Shown: positions 15,725 to 24,149, counted from the first letter of the stretch. The stretch: DNA of 44,096 bases from CTSOIL-112 sp964293815 (GCA_964293815.1 CAXYYC010000022.1:1-44096), one strand, 5' to 3'. Notes: generated from the sequence alone by a model not told the origin. Numbers and translations are program-made.

Positions 15725-16735
15725 ATGCGTTGGTTGTTAAAGTTGCTCATGGCGTTTGCGAGCATGGGATTGTTGGCTTGTGGTCAAGGGGCGGGTTCGA
15801 AACCGGTTGCGGCTGGTGATACAGGAGCGGTGGCGCCAAAAGCGGCTGAAACGGTGGTTTCGGTTGATCCGGCCAAAGGTCAATTGGTGCATGTGGTGAG
15901 TAGTTTCAGCGTTTTGGGCGATATGGTGCGTGAAATCGGTGGCGAGCGGGTGCAGGTTGAGAATTTGGTCGGTATTGATCAAGATCCGCATGTGTATCAG
16001 CCGACACCGCAGGATTTGCAAAAATTAAGCCGTGCACAGGTTTTTGTCAGCAATGGTTTGAATTATGAAGGCTGGATCGTGCGGATGCAGGAAAACTCTG
16101 GATTTAAGGGCGTGAACGTTGTGGCGGCCAATGGCGTTGCGCCGTTGGAAAGCCCTCAGCACGGTGAGGAAGGGCACGATCATGAACACGATCACGCCGC
16201 TGGTGGTATGGATCCACATGCTTGGCTCGACGCTGGACTGGTGGAAAAATATTATGTGCCAAATATCTTGAACGGTTTGATCGCTGCTGATCCCGCTGGA
16301 GCGGTGTATTACAAACAGCGCGCGCAAGCTTATTCAGCGCAATTAAGCCAGATATCCATTCAGATTCATCAGATTTTGGATCGCATCCCGCGCGCGCAGC
16401 GCAAAGCGGTGGTGAATCATCGGGCGTTTGAATATTTCGGCAAGGCTTATGGCATCGATTTTTATGCCGCACAGGGCTTGACCACAGAAAGCCAACCCTC
16501 GGCCAAACAAATTGCGCAATTGATTCAACAGATTAAGCAAGACCAAATTCGCGCGTTGTTCGTTGAAAACATCAGCAATCCGAAACTAATCGAGCAAATT
16601 GCCAGCGAAACCGGCGTGCGCGTGGGTGGCAAACTCTACTCGGAATCACTCTCGACAGAAACCGAGGCCTATGGCGCGACGTACCTCAAAATGATGCAGT
16701 ACAACGCCAATCAATTATTTGCAGCCATGCGATAA
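15725..16735 (+). CDS. znuA: Zinc ABC transporter substrate-binding lipoprotein
   Basis: 336 aa. The signal peptide ends in GLLAC (Cys19), so this is a lipid-anchored cluster-9 binding protein. Metal ligands typical of ZnuA are His89 (DQDPHVYQPT), His165 (MDPHAWLD) and His232 (VNHRAFEYFG), with a further acidic residue near the C-terminus (GGKLYSESLS). A His/Asp/Glu-rich loop at 146-157 (HGEEGHDHEHDH) marks zinc specificity. GGGAGG precedes the ATG. It is the last gene of the znuCBA operon. Confidence 0.94.
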   Translation: MRWLLKLLMAFASMGLLACGQGAGSKPVAAGDTGAVAPKAAETVVSVDPAKGQLVHVVSSFSVLGDMVREIGGERVQVENLVGIDQDPHVYQPTPQDLQKLSRAQVFVSNGLNYEGWIVRMQENSGFKGVNVVAANGVAPLESPQHGEEGHDHEHDHAAGGMDPHAWLDAGLVEKYYVPNILNGLIAADPAGAVYYKQRAQAYSAQLSQISIQIHQILDRIPRAQRKAVVNHRAFEYFGKAYGIDFYAAQGLTTESQPSAKQIAQLIQQIKQDQIRALFVENISNPKLIEQIASETGVRVGGKLYSESLSTETEAYGATYLKMMQYNANQLFAAMR

Positions 16736-16818
16736 GAGAACGCGAATGGTGATGCCAATGGCTATTTGAGGCCTGTGTCATCCATTTGGCAGACTGAATC
16801 GTTTTACCAGTGATACGA

Positions 16819-16838
16819 CCGCCATCGGGCGATGGCGG
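16819..16838. terminator. GC-rich hairpin between znuA and the next lipoprotein gene
   Basis: CCGCCATC (16819-16826) and GATGGCGG (16831-16838) form a perfect 8-bp stem with a 4-base loop. There is no T-run, so it is either a leader hairpin or an attenuating structure 28 bp before the next ATG. Confidence 0.35.
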
Positions 16839-16866
16839 CGATCCAACCTCAAGGGAGAAGTTTGAT

Positions 16867-17349
16867 ATGAAGCACCAATTGTTAATGACTGCTGCGGCAG
16901 GTTTATTGTCTATGAGTTTAATGGCTTGTTCAAAACCAGCGGAAAAAGTACCCGCTCCGGCGCCAGCCGCACCAACGGCGACTGCTCCGGCCGCAGCACC
17001 AGCACCTGCTCCTGTTGCGCCAGCGGCAGGCACTGCGGCGACGGATACCGTTGTCACCAAGTTCAAAGCCAATGGTTTTTCACCTGCTTGGGAAGCGGTG
17101 ATTGATGGCAACAACGTCACCTTTGAAGTGCCAGAAATCATGACGCCGGACGGCAAAAAGCACACCATCAAAGTCGAGCGTGCCGCTTATGCCAAAGGCG
17201 CGACCTACAATGGTAAAGACGGTAACGTGCCTTTTAGCTTGGACATCAAAGGCACAGAATGCGACAAAACCGGTGATAAACGCGCATTCACTGCGACGTT
17301 GGCCTATGGCAAGAGTGTGTACAAAGGCTGTGCTGATGCTTTGAAATAA
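16867..17349 (+). CDS. Lipoprotein with COG3650/MliC-like C-terminal domain
   Basis: 160 aa from ATG at 16867, with GGGAGA upstream. The signal peptide ends in LMAC (Cys21). A Pro/Ala-rich low-complexity linker (about 25-62) separates the anchor from a small beta-rich domain (about 66-160). That domain contains NGFSPAWEAVIDG, TFEVPE and a C-terminal pair of cysteines (IKGTECDKTG and YKGCADALK), consistent with a disulfide-bonded envelope domain like COG3650 proteins. The function is not known. It follows the zinc operon by 131 bp but probably has its own transcript, with a strong terminator downstream. Confidence 0.8.
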   Translation: MKHQLLMTAAAGLLSMSLMACSKPAEKVPAPAPAAPTATAPAAAPAPAPVAPAAGTAATDTVVTKFKANGFSPAWEAVIDGNNVTFEVPEIMTPDGKKHTIKVERAAYAKGATYNGKDGNVPFSLDIKGTECDKTGDKRAFTATLAYGKSVYKGCADALK

Positions 17350-17370
17350 GCGGTTGAAGTCAGAGTGTAG

Positions 17371-17399
17371 AAAAAGCAAGCGTTGAGCTTGCTTTTTTT
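17371..17399 (+). terminator. Rho-independent terminator after the COG3650-like lipoprotein
   Basis: AAAAAGCAAGC (17371-17381), loop GTTGA, and GCTTGCTTTTT (17387-17397) form a strong stem followed by T. Its core is repeated at 17649-17672. Confidence 0.92.
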
Positions 17400-17439
17400 G
17401 AGGTTGTTGGCAAAGTGCACTTTTACCTAAATAGAACTC

Positions 17440-17591
17440 CGTCATTCCCGCATGATTTTAGCGGGAAAACAAGCGTAGCGAAGTTTCTATAAAGCCGTTT
17501 TTTGGCTTCGAGCTTGCGGCCATCCAGTTCGTCACTCTAACTTATTGTTTTTATCGGAATTTCTGGATACCCGCCTTGCGCGGGTATGACG
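17440..17591. repeat. 152-bp interspersed repeat with 12-bp inverted ends
   Basis: The left end CGTCATTCCCGC (17440-17451) and right end GCGGGTATGACG (17580-17591) are reverse complements with one mismatch. The interior has a second partial palindrome (CCCGCCTTGCGCGGG at the right edge). It contains no ORF and resembles miniature inverted-repeat elements common in proteobacteria. The rest of the 17350-17697 gap holds only the two terminator copies. Confidence 0.6.
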
Positions 17592-17648
17592 TCATTTTTC
17601 TTAGATTTTGTGCTGAAATTCAAAGTCGGAGGTTTGTCAGTAATCTGA

Positions 17649-17672
17649 GCAAGCGTTGAGCTTGCTTTTTTT
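17649..17672 (+). repeat. Second copy of the lipoprotein terminator
   Basis: GCAAGC (17649-17654), loop GTTGA, GCTTGC (17660-17665) and seven T repeat the core of 17371-17399 exactly over 24 bases. It flanks the 152-bp repeat on the other side. It is oriented for the + strand and would not serve the converging SMP-30 gene. Confidence 0.7.
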
Positions 17673-17697
17673 GTGGGTGCGAAATACTGAGTAGTGT

Positions 17698-18657
17698 TTA
17701 TTGCTCACAGTAACGCCGCGTCGGCAAACCCGCTACCGGCAGTCGAATGCTCAAAATAAAGCCATTGGCCGGATACTGCGTCAACTCATCGATAGGGCGA
17801 TCGCCCGTCGTGGTGACGATCAGGGTGCGTAAATCCGCGCCACCAAAGCACGGCATGGTTGGGCATTTCGCTGGTAAAGCGATTTTTTGCAGAATCGTTC
17901 CGTCGGGCGCGGTTTGCGCGATTTGCCCACCCTCAAACAGCGCACCCCAATAATCGCCTTGCGCGTCAATCACCGCGCCATCAGGTCGTCCTTGGTACGG
18001 TTCAATCGGATTGCTTTGCTGGCGCGTGTCTGCGGTTTGGAAGAACACTCGACGTTGGCTCAATGCGTTTTCTACGGGTAATTCTGCTGAGAAATCATAC
18101 TGATACACCGTGTGCGCCTGCGTGTCGGCGTGGTACAACTGTGTGCCATCGGGTGACATCGCCCAGCCGTTCGCAGTGGTCACGCCCCAGTCTTGCCACG
18201 GTTTTTGCGCGGCCTGTTCACCGAGTATGGGCTTGAGTTCGCCTTGTTCCAGACAGTACAAACCCGCACCTGCGTGGGTTTTCGGCGCAAACAGTGAGCC
18301 TATCCACCAGCGGCCGTGCGCATCGACACCGCCATCATTAAAGCGCGTGGTGGCGGTATCATACGGCGCCTTGATCCAAATTTCGGGGGCAATGTCGCCG
18401 CTATCGCTATCAGGATTAAAGTGGGTAATACCCGCCCGCAGAGCGAGCAGCAATTCGCCCGAGTTGCTCAATGCAATGGCGCCTGGGTCAAACGCATCCG
18501 AATTGGGCAATTGCCAAACGCGGTGTTCTGTGTCCGAATGACGGTGAATGCGGCGCTTGGGAATGTCAATCCAAAACCAGCATTGGCGCGCGTCGTCCCA
18601 CAGCGGCGATTCGGCCAAACCCGCGCGTTCGCCGTCGTAGAGAATGTCGATATTCAT
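17698..18657 (-). CDS. SMP-30/gluconolactonase family lactonase in the Entner-Doudoroff operon
   Basis: 319 aa from ATG at 18657; a longer in-frame extension runs into eda and is rejected. A six-bladed beta-propeller lactonase: metal ligands Glu16 (LAESPLW), Asn163 (TANGWAMSPDG) and Asp226 (GRPDGAVIDAQG), with substrate-side residues around FNDGGVDAHGRWW (Asn107). The family hydrolyses sugar lactones such as gluconolactone. It begins 10 bp after eda and ends the edd-PTP-eda run. Since zwf lies opposite and no pgl (DevB-type) gene is visible, it may act as the 6-phosphogluconolactonase of this pathway, or channel free gluconolactone (inference). Confidence 0.9.
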   Translation of the reverse strand: MNIDILYDGERAGLAESPLWDDARQCWFWIDIPKRRIHRHSDTEHRVWQLPNSDAFDPGAIALSNSGELLLALRAGITHFNPDSDSGDIAPEIWIKAPYDTATTRFNDGGVDAHGRWWIGSLFAPKTHAGAGLYCLEQGELKPILGEQAAQKPWQDWGVTTANGWAMSPDGTQLYHADTQAHTVYQYDFSAELPVENALSQRRVFFQTADTRQQSNPIEPYQGRPDGAVIDAQGDYWGALFEGGQIAQTAPDGTILQKIALPAKCPTMPCFGGADLRTLIVTTTGDRPIDELTQYPANGFILSIRLPVAGLPTRRYCEQ

Positions 18658-18667
18658 CGCGAATCCA

Positions 18668-19306
18668 TCATGATTGAGCCGATTGTGCGGCCAGATACGC
18701 TTCGCGCGCGAGCGTTTGAATGCCAACAAAATCGTTATTTGCCAATTTGTCCGCCGGTGCAATCCATGTGCCGCCCAGTGCGGCAACGTTCGGCTGCGCC
18801 ACATAATCGGCCACTTTTTCCAGACGCACGCCGCCGGTTGGCATAAATTGAATGTGTGGCAAAGGCGAGGCGAGCGATTTAATCATATTCAAACCGCCAA
18901 CGACTTCGGCAGGGAACAGTTTCACCACTTTGAATCCGGCATCAGCCAAAGTCAGCGCTTCGGATGGCGTGGCGCACCCCGGAATGAATGCCCAGCCGGA
19001 TTCGACGATGGCTTGGAGCAAGCTCGGCGAAGTGCCCGGGCTGACGCCAAATTCTGCGCCTGAGGCGCGCGCGGCTTGGATGTTGTCCGCGTTTAAAACT
19101 GTACCCGCGCCGATCACCAACTCGGGACATGCGGCGCGCATGGTACTGATGACCTCCAGCGCTGCAGGCGTGCGCAAGGTGACTTCCACCACGGTCAAGC
19201 CGCCGTCTTGCAAAGCACGGGCGAGTGGCGCGGCGTGGTTGACATCATTCACGACGACAACGGGGACGATTTTGCATTGGGCGAGGGCGGTGTGTAGTTT
19301 GTTCAT
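18668..19306 (-). CDS. eda: 2-keto-3-deoxy-6-phosphogluconate aldolase
   Basis: 212 aa, the usual size. It splits KDPG into pyruvate and glyceraldehyde-3-phosphate. The TIM-barrel class I aldolase motifs are visible: the catalytic glutamate in VVEVTLRTP, the GAGTVLN loop, the PGCATPSE loop and the Schiff-base lysine in KVVKLFPAE, followed by FMPTGGV. AAGGAG precedes the ATG at 19306. It is preceded by the small phosphatase gene by 9 bp. Confidence 0.96.
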   Translation of the reverse strand: MNKLHTALAQCKIVPVVVVNDVNHAAPLARALQDGGLTVVEVTLRTPAALEVISTMRAACPELVIGAGTVLNADNIQAARASGAEFGVSPGTSPSLLQAIVESGWAFIPGCATPSEALTLADAGFKVVKLFPAEVVGGLNMIKSLASPLPHIQFMPTGGVRLEKVADYVAQPNVAALGGTWIAPADKLANNDFVGIQTLAREAYLAAQSAQS

Positions 19307-19315
19307 GATGCTCCT

Positions 19316-19654
19316 TTATGAATGGCTTGAATGGCTAAGCTGGGGTGTTACTTTGTATTTGAGTTGTTCGATTAATTCGGCTTGCATGTATTGGTAGTGA
19401 TCGGGAATATCGAGGCAAGTGATGCGTTTATCGCGCAGCAAGCGGGCATATCTTTGGTTGAGTTTACGCCGATGAGCAGGCTCCATCACAAAGATAATAT
19501 CCGCCCATTCGATTTGCTCTGCTGATACCACGACTTCGGCGTCGTTGGACACGCCCGCCGAGTCGGTTTCCGTGTGCGCATGGTTGGCAAAAATTTGCTC
19601 CGCAGTCGGACTGCGCAATTGATTTTTGCCGCAGATAAACAAGGCGCGGATCAC
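19316..19654 (-). CDS. Short low-molecular-weight protein tyrosine phosphatase family protein
   Basis: 112 aa, shorter than the classic ~150-residue enzymes but typical of a small bacterial subgroup. The P-loop is CGKNQLRSPT (Cys8-x5-Arg14) and the probable general-acid loop is CLDIPDHY. GTG at 19654 is the start, overlapping the edd TGA as GTGA, with GGAGG in the end of edd. It lies between edd and eda, an unusual place for a phosphatase. The substrate is unknown: it might dephosphorylate a protein or a small phosphate ester connected with sugar catabolism. RSPTAEQIFA supports the family. Confidence 0.8.
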   Translation of the reverse strand: MIRALFICGKNQLRSPTAEQIFANHAHTETDSAGVSNDAEVVVSAEQIEWADIIFVMEPAHRRKLNQRYARLLRDKRITCLDIPDHYQYMQAELIEQLKYKVTPQLSHSSHS

Positions 19655-21492
19655 AGCGTGTCATCCTCCAGCAGCCACGTCGCGCCCAATTCTGCACGGC
19701 CGACGTTGCGCCGCGCGACGGCAAACATATCGAGCCAGTATTCGGTCACTGCGGCTGGTTTCACAGCATTCGGACGAGCGGCGAGCTCGGCCTCATCGAC
19801 TTCTAATTGCAATACGCCGTTTTCGGAGTCCAACACCATCAAGTCGCCGTTTTGCACTTTGGCGATCAGGCCGCCGTCCAAAGCCTCGGGTGAGACGTGA
19901 ATCGCGGCGGGAACTTTGCCTGATGCGCCGGACATGCGACCATCGGTCACGAGGGCGATTTTTTGCCCACGATCTTGCAGCACGCCCAGCGGTGGCGTGA
20001 GTTTGTGCAGCTCGGGCATGCCGTTGGATTTAGGTCCCTGAAAACGCACCACAGCGATGAAGTCTTGTCCATCCAATTCGCCTGCGTCAAAGGCTGTTTG
20101 TAGTTCGGCTTGCGATTCAAATACTTTGGCGGGTGCGCGAATCACGCGGTGTTCGGCTTTGACGGCGGAGGTTTTAATCACGCTGTTGCCCAGATTGCCG
20201 CGCAATAATTTCAGGCCACCATCGGGTGAAAACGCTTCGGCGAACGGACGCACGATATTTTTGTCCAAGCTGCGCACCACGCCGACACGCCATTTCAAGG
20301 TATCACCATCCAAATACGGCTCCTGCGTATACGGCGCCAGCCCTTTACCCATTTGGTTCGATACCACGGTGTCCACATCGTCGTGCAACAGGCCAGCACG
20401 GCGCAATTGACCGATGACGTAGCCCAAACCGCCTGCGGCTTGGAATTGATTCACATCCGCCGAACCGTTCGGGTAGACGCGCGCGAGCAGCGGAATGATT
20501 TCGCCGAGCGCGTGCATGTCTTCCCAACGCAGTTCAATTCCCGCCATGCGCGCAATCGCCACGAGGTGCAGGGTGTGGTTGGTTGAGCCGCCGGTGGCGA
20601 GTAGGCCGATCACGCCATTGATGATGGATTTTTCGTTGAGCAATTGCGCCAGCGTCAGATTCGGGTGGTTCAGATTGACCAATAATTGCGTCACTGCCGC
20701 GTCATCCAGCGCCGCGCGCAACGGCGTCGCCGGATTGACAAAGGCGCTGCCCGGCAACATCAAGCCCATAAATTCGAGCATCATTTGATTGGAATTGGCC
20801 GTACCGTAAAACGTGCAAGTGCCTTCAGAATGATAGGCGTTCATTTCTGATTCGAGTAATTCTTGGCGGGTGGCGTCGCCTGTGGCGTAGCGCTGGCGCA
20901 CTTTTGCCTTTTCGTCGTTACCTATGCCGGTGGTCATCGGCCCTGCGGGGACGAATAGCGCCGGTAAATGCCCAAACGCCGCCGCGCCCATCAGCAGGCC
21001 GGGAACGATTTTGTCACACACGCCGAGCAGCAATGCGCCGTTAAATACCTGATGCGATAGGCCAATCGCAGTGGTTTGAGCAATCACATCGCGTGAGAAT
21101 AGGGACAGCTCCATGCCTGCGTAACCTTGCGTCACACCGTCGCACATCGCAGGCGTTGCACCGGCAACCTGTGCCGTGGCGCCGTGTTTGCGCGCTTGCG
21201 CTTTGATGCGCTCAGGATAGTGTGCGTAGGGATGATGCGCCGAGAGCATGTCGTTGTACGCGCTGATGATGCCGAGATTGGGCGCACGTTCGACTTTCAG
21301 GCGAAATTGGTCTTGCCCTGCGGCGGCGTAGGCGTGCGCGAGATTGGCGCAGCCCATGCGGTCGCGTGAGGGCGTGTCTTTGGTGCTTTGCGCCACGCGT
21401 TGTAAATAACGTGCGCGGCTGGCGCGACTGCGCTCAATGAGGCGCTCGGTGATGGCGTGCAACTGTGGGTGAATGTGGTTCGATGTGCTCAT
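19651..21492 (-). CDS. edd: 6-phosphogluconate dehydratase
   Basis: 613 aa from ATG at 21492 (AAGG upstream); an in-frame TTG 27 bp earlier is less likely. The enzyme dehydrates 6-phosphogluconate to KDPG and belongs to the IlvD/Edd family. Cysteines in TPAMCDGVTQG, LLLGVCDKIVPG and EGTCTFYGTANSNQ provide the [4Fe-4S] cluster. The C-terminal TDGRMSGASGKVPAAIH motif is diagnostic. It heads the minus-strand edd-PTP-eda-SMP30 operon and is divergent from zwf. Confidence 0.96.
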   Translation of the reverse strand: MSTSNHIHPQLHAITERLIERSRASRARYLQRVAQSTKDTPSRDRMGCANLAHAYAAAGQDQFRLKVERAPNLGIISAYNDMLSAHHPYAHYPERIKAQARKHGATAQVAGATPAMCDGVTQGYAGMELSLFSRDVIAQTTAIGLSHQVFNGALLLGVCDKIVPGLLMGAAAFGHLPALFVPAGPMTTGIGNDEKAKVRQRYATGDATRQELLESEMNAYHSEGTCTFYGTANSNQMMLEFMGLMLPGSAFVNPATPLRAALDDAAVTQLLVNLNHPNLTLAQLLNEKSIINGVIGLLATGGSTNHTLHLVAIARMAGIELRWEDMHALGEIIPLLARVYPNGSADVNQFQAAGGLGYVIGQLRRAGLLHDDVDTVVSNQMGKGLAPYTQEPYLDGDTLKWRVGVVRSLDKNIVRPFAEAFSPDGGLKLLRGNLGNSVIKTSAVKAEHRVIRAPAKVFESQAELQTAFDAGELDGQDFIAVVRFQGPKSNGMPELHKLTPPLGVLQDRGQKIALVTDGRMSGASGKVPAAIHVSPEALDGGLIAKVQNGDLMVLDSENGVLQLEVDEAELAARPNAVKPAAVTEYWLDMFAVARRNVGRAELGATWLLEDDTL

Positions 21493-21657
21493 ATCGGCCT
21501 TTGTTTTAATATGATTCAAATTATTTTTTTGTTTGAATAATTGTAGTAAAACTAAAAAAATTAGTCAAAGATTATTTACTTTCCCTACATTTTGCGGCAA
21601 TATTTAAAAAATTTTTACCTAAACGCTTTATTAAAGCATTCAAATTCAGAGGAAATT
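21493..21657. promoter_or_regulatory. Divergent edd/zwf control region with candidate HexR operators
   Basis: The 165-bp AT-rich spacer separates edd from zwf-hexR. TTGTAGTAAAACTAA (21541-21555) contains TAGT-AAA-ACTA and resembles the TGTAGT...ACTACA-like HexR boxes described in gammaproteobacteria. An adjacent palindrome ACTAAAAAAATTAGT spans 21551-21565. A HexR site here would control both operons and close a feedback loop, with KDPG as the usual inducer. The match is by eye and incomplete. Confidence 0.4.
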
Positions 21658-23109
21658 ATGAAAGTTCCTGCTTTTTCTTTGGTGATGTTCGGTGGTACGG
21701 GTGATTTGGCCATGCGTAAATTGCTCCCCGCACTGTATCAGAGTTTTTTAGATGGTGCGTTTGCGCCCAATAGCCGTGTGATTTGCGCCGCGCGCACCGT
21801 GTACACGCACGAAACCTATCGTGATTGGATGAATGAGGCGGTCAAGCCCAATGTAACTGATCGGTTTGATGAGCAACGTTGGCAAGAGTTCTTGCAATTG
21901 GTGCTGTATCTGCCGTTCAATGCGACTGAAGCGAGCGCCTTTGCCGAGTTGAAAAATATGCTGGACGCGCAAGATGCGGCCAATCAGCGCGTATTCTACC
22001 TCGCGGTCGCGCCCGCGATTTTTGACGATATTTGCGCAGGATTGGCCGAGCAGGGTTTGAATCACGGTTCGCGCATCGTGGTGGAAAAACCGCTCGGGCA
22101 CGATCTGGCTTCGTGCCAAGAGATCAACGACATGTTTGCCTGTCATTTTTCTGAGAAACAAATTTTCCGCATTGACCACTATTTGGGCAAAGAATCGGTG
22201 CAAAATCTGATGGCGCTGCGCTTTGGTAACAGCTTTTTCGAGCCAATTTTGCGCCGTGATTATATTGCCAATGTGCAAATCACCATTTCCGAAGAGTTAG
22301 GCGTGGAGCGCCGCGCTGAGTTCTACGACCAGACCGGCGCCTTGCGCGATATGGTGCAAAATCACTTACTGCAACTGCTCTGTTTCGTCGCCATGAACGC
22401 ACCTGCTACGATGGACGCGGACAATATTCGTGACGAAAAACTCGGCGTTTTGCGCGCGCTCAAACCGTGGACGACGGAAACGGTATTAGAAGACGTCGTG
22501 CGCGGTCAATACGTCGCCGGTGTCTCGCACGGCAAAGAGGTGCAAGGCTATTTGCAAGAGCAGGGCGTACCGGCCAACAGCACCACAGAAACCTACGTCG
22601 CGCTGAAAACCGAAATCAATAACTGGCGCTTTGCCGGCGTACCGTTCTACCTGCGCACCGGCAAACGCATGCCCAAACGCATGGCCGAAATCGTCATCGT
22701 ATTCAAATCCGTGCCATACGAACTCATTGGCAAAATGCCTGCTGGCTCCAATCGCCTTGTGATCGAATTGCAACCCGAAGAATCCATCCGCATGTACTGC
22801 CTCGCCAAACGCCCAGGCAACAGCATGAAACTCGGCGCGGTGCATTTGGACATGGACGCCGACGACTTTTTCCCTGAGCGGCGCATGGACGGCTACGAGC
22901 GGCTACTGCTCGACGCACTTTCGGGCAATCTCTCATTGTTCGTTCGCCGCGATGAGCAGGAGCAAGCATGGCGCTGGGTCGAACCGATCATGAATACTTG
23001 GATCGAGCAGGACGTCGCACCGAAAACCTACGCCTCCGGCACATGGGGACCACCGGCGGCCAACGCGCTGGTCGCGCGCGACGGCAATAATTGGCACGAA
23101 GAACTGTAA
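21658..23109 (+). CDS. zwf: Glucose-6-phosphate 1-dehydrogenase
   Basis: 483 aa from ATG at 21658, preceded by AGAGGA; an in-frame extension into the upstream spacer is rejected. It oxidises glucose-6-phosphate to 6-phosphogluconolactone. The dinucleotide-binding GGTGDLAMRK lies at 12-21, and the substrate motif RIDHYLGKE follows about residue 177. Length and motifs match the family. hexR follows 9 bp later. Confidence 0.96.
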   Translation: MKVPAFSLVMFGGTGDLAMRKLLPALYQSFLDGAFAPNSRVICAARTVYTHETYRDWMNEAVKPNVTDRFDEQRWQEFLQLVLYLPFNATEASAFAELKNMLDAQDAANQRVFYLAVAPAIFDDICAGLAEQGLNHGSRIVVEKPLGHDLASCQEINDMFACHFSEKQIFRIDHYLGKESVQNLMALRFGNSFFEPILRRDYIANVQITISEELGVERRAEFYDQTGALRDMVQNHLLQLLCFVAMNAPATMDADNIRDEKLGVLRALKPWTTETVLEDVVRGQYVAGVSHGKEVQGYLQEQGVPANSTTETYVALKTEINNWRFAGVPFYLRTGKRMPKRMAEIVIVFKSVPYELIGKMPAGSNRLVIELQPEESIRMYCLAKRPGNSMKLGAVHLDMDADDFFPERRMDGYERLLLDALSGNLSLFVRRDEQEQAWRWVEPIMNTWIEQDVAPKTYASGTWGPPAANALVARDGNNWHEEL

Positions 23110-23118
23110 CGTTCTCCC

Positions 23119-23937
23119 ATGAATGGCTTATACAATAAAAACAGCAGTAGCGAAGGCGTGTGGCTTGCGCGCATACGCAACGCCCGCGCGCAACTGAGCA
23201 AATCCGAAGCGCGCGTCGCCGACTGGGCGCTGGCCGAGCCGGCGCAATTCGTCAATAGCCCGATTCAACAGATCGCCCAAGCCGCACAAGTCAGCCAGCC
23301 CACCGTCATCCGTTTTTGCCGCAGTCTGGGCTGTGACGGCTTGGCCGATTTCAAAATCAAACTCTCCGGCTCACTCAGCGGCGAATCCGCCGTACAGTTC
23401 GAAGCACTGCGCGAACACGACAGCGTCGCTGATATTGCCAACAAAGTACTGGGCAACACCGCTAGCGCACTGCTCACCCTGCGCCAAGAAGTCTGCGCCG
23501 AAGCCATCGAGCAAGCCATGAATCGCCTGCGCCAAGCGCGGCGCGTTGATGTATTCGGACTCGGCAGCTCCGCACCCGTCGCCGACGATGCACAATACAA
23601 ACTCATCCGCGCCGGCCTAAATGCCGCCGCGCGCACCGACGCCTACATGATGAACCTCTGCGCCGCACGACTGGGCGCGCAAGACATCGCCTTATTCATC
23701 TCCCGTTCCGGCCAAACGCCCGAACTCATTGAAGCCGCCGAACAAGCCAAAGCCAACGGCGCCACCATCATCAGCATGGCGCCGGCCAAAACCCCGCTCG
23801 CCAAAAAAACCGACATCCTGATAATCCTCAACACCGACGAAGAGCGCCAACACATCAAACCCGCCATGCTCACGCGGATACTACAACTCGCATTGATTGA
23901 TGTGATCGCAGTGGGGTTGAGGGTGCAAGGGTCATGA
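23119..23937 (+). CDS. hexR: RpiR/HexR-family transcriptional regulator
   Basis: 272 aa. An N-terminal RpiR-type helix-turn-helix (about 15-90), with SPIQQIAQAAQVSQPTVIRFCRSLG as the DNA-reading helix pair, is followed by a SIS sugar-phosphate-binding domain (about 120-255) including VDVFGLGSSAPVADD and ALFISRSGQTPELIEA. The name rests on the family plus its position directly after zwf and opposite edd, the classic HexR arrangement. HexR is normally a repressor relieved by KDPG. I see no Shine-Dalgarno before the ATG, suggesting weak or coupled translation. Confidence 0.87.
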   Translation: MNGLYNKNSSSEGVWLARIRNARAQLSKSEARVADWALAEPAQFVNSPIQQIAQAAQVSQPTVIRFCRSLGCDGLADFKIKLSGSLSGESAVQFEALREHDSVADIANKVLGNTASALLTLRQEVCAEAIEQAMNRLRQARRVDVFGLGSSAPVADDAQYKLIRAGLNAAARTDAYMMNLCAARLGAQDIALFISRSGQTPELIEAAEQAKANGATIISMAPAKTPLAKKTDILIILNTDEERQHIKPAMLTRILQLALIDVIAVGLRVQGS

Positions 23938-24140
23938 ATGTACTAAAAATCCTCAAATTGTGCAGGGAAAAGGGATAGAATAAGTGAGGATACGGATGAC
24001 TATTTATATCCGTGATTAGGTTCAGTAACGTACTTGCTTTTATAGTTTTTCTTAGTAAATCAATAAGTTAGTTGAAATTTAAAGAGAGCTTATGAAGTGA
24101 GTTATTTTTCATGTTATATTCATGTTGACGCATAAGTATA

Positions 24141-24149
24141 GTTAGGTGG
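24141..24149 (+). other. Integron cassette 5' boundary (R' core GTTAGGT)
   Basis: GTTAGGTGG starts here. GTTAGGT fits the GTTRRRY integron core site, and the nine bases are the exact reverse complement of CCACCTAAC at 24586-24594, as expected for the two ends of one cassette. No attI or upstream attC was recognised in the AT-rich 23938-24140 sequence, which otherwise holds only a 6-bp hairpin at 23992-24013. Confidence 0.6.

Noticed and set aside
17080..17445. Long minus-strand ORF over the COG3650-like lipoprotein
   Set aside because: It is antisense to a gene with signal peptide and ribosome-binding site, and resembles no family.
22300..23937. C-rich codon use at the end of zwf and in hexR taken as a sign of transfer
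   Set aside because: The shift is gradual across zwf, both genes belong to the ED set, and other core genes such as alaA show similar use.
23938..24140. attI site or upstream attC before the cassette
   Set aside because: No second core site with the expected flanking structure could be found; only the cassette's own boundary is supported.
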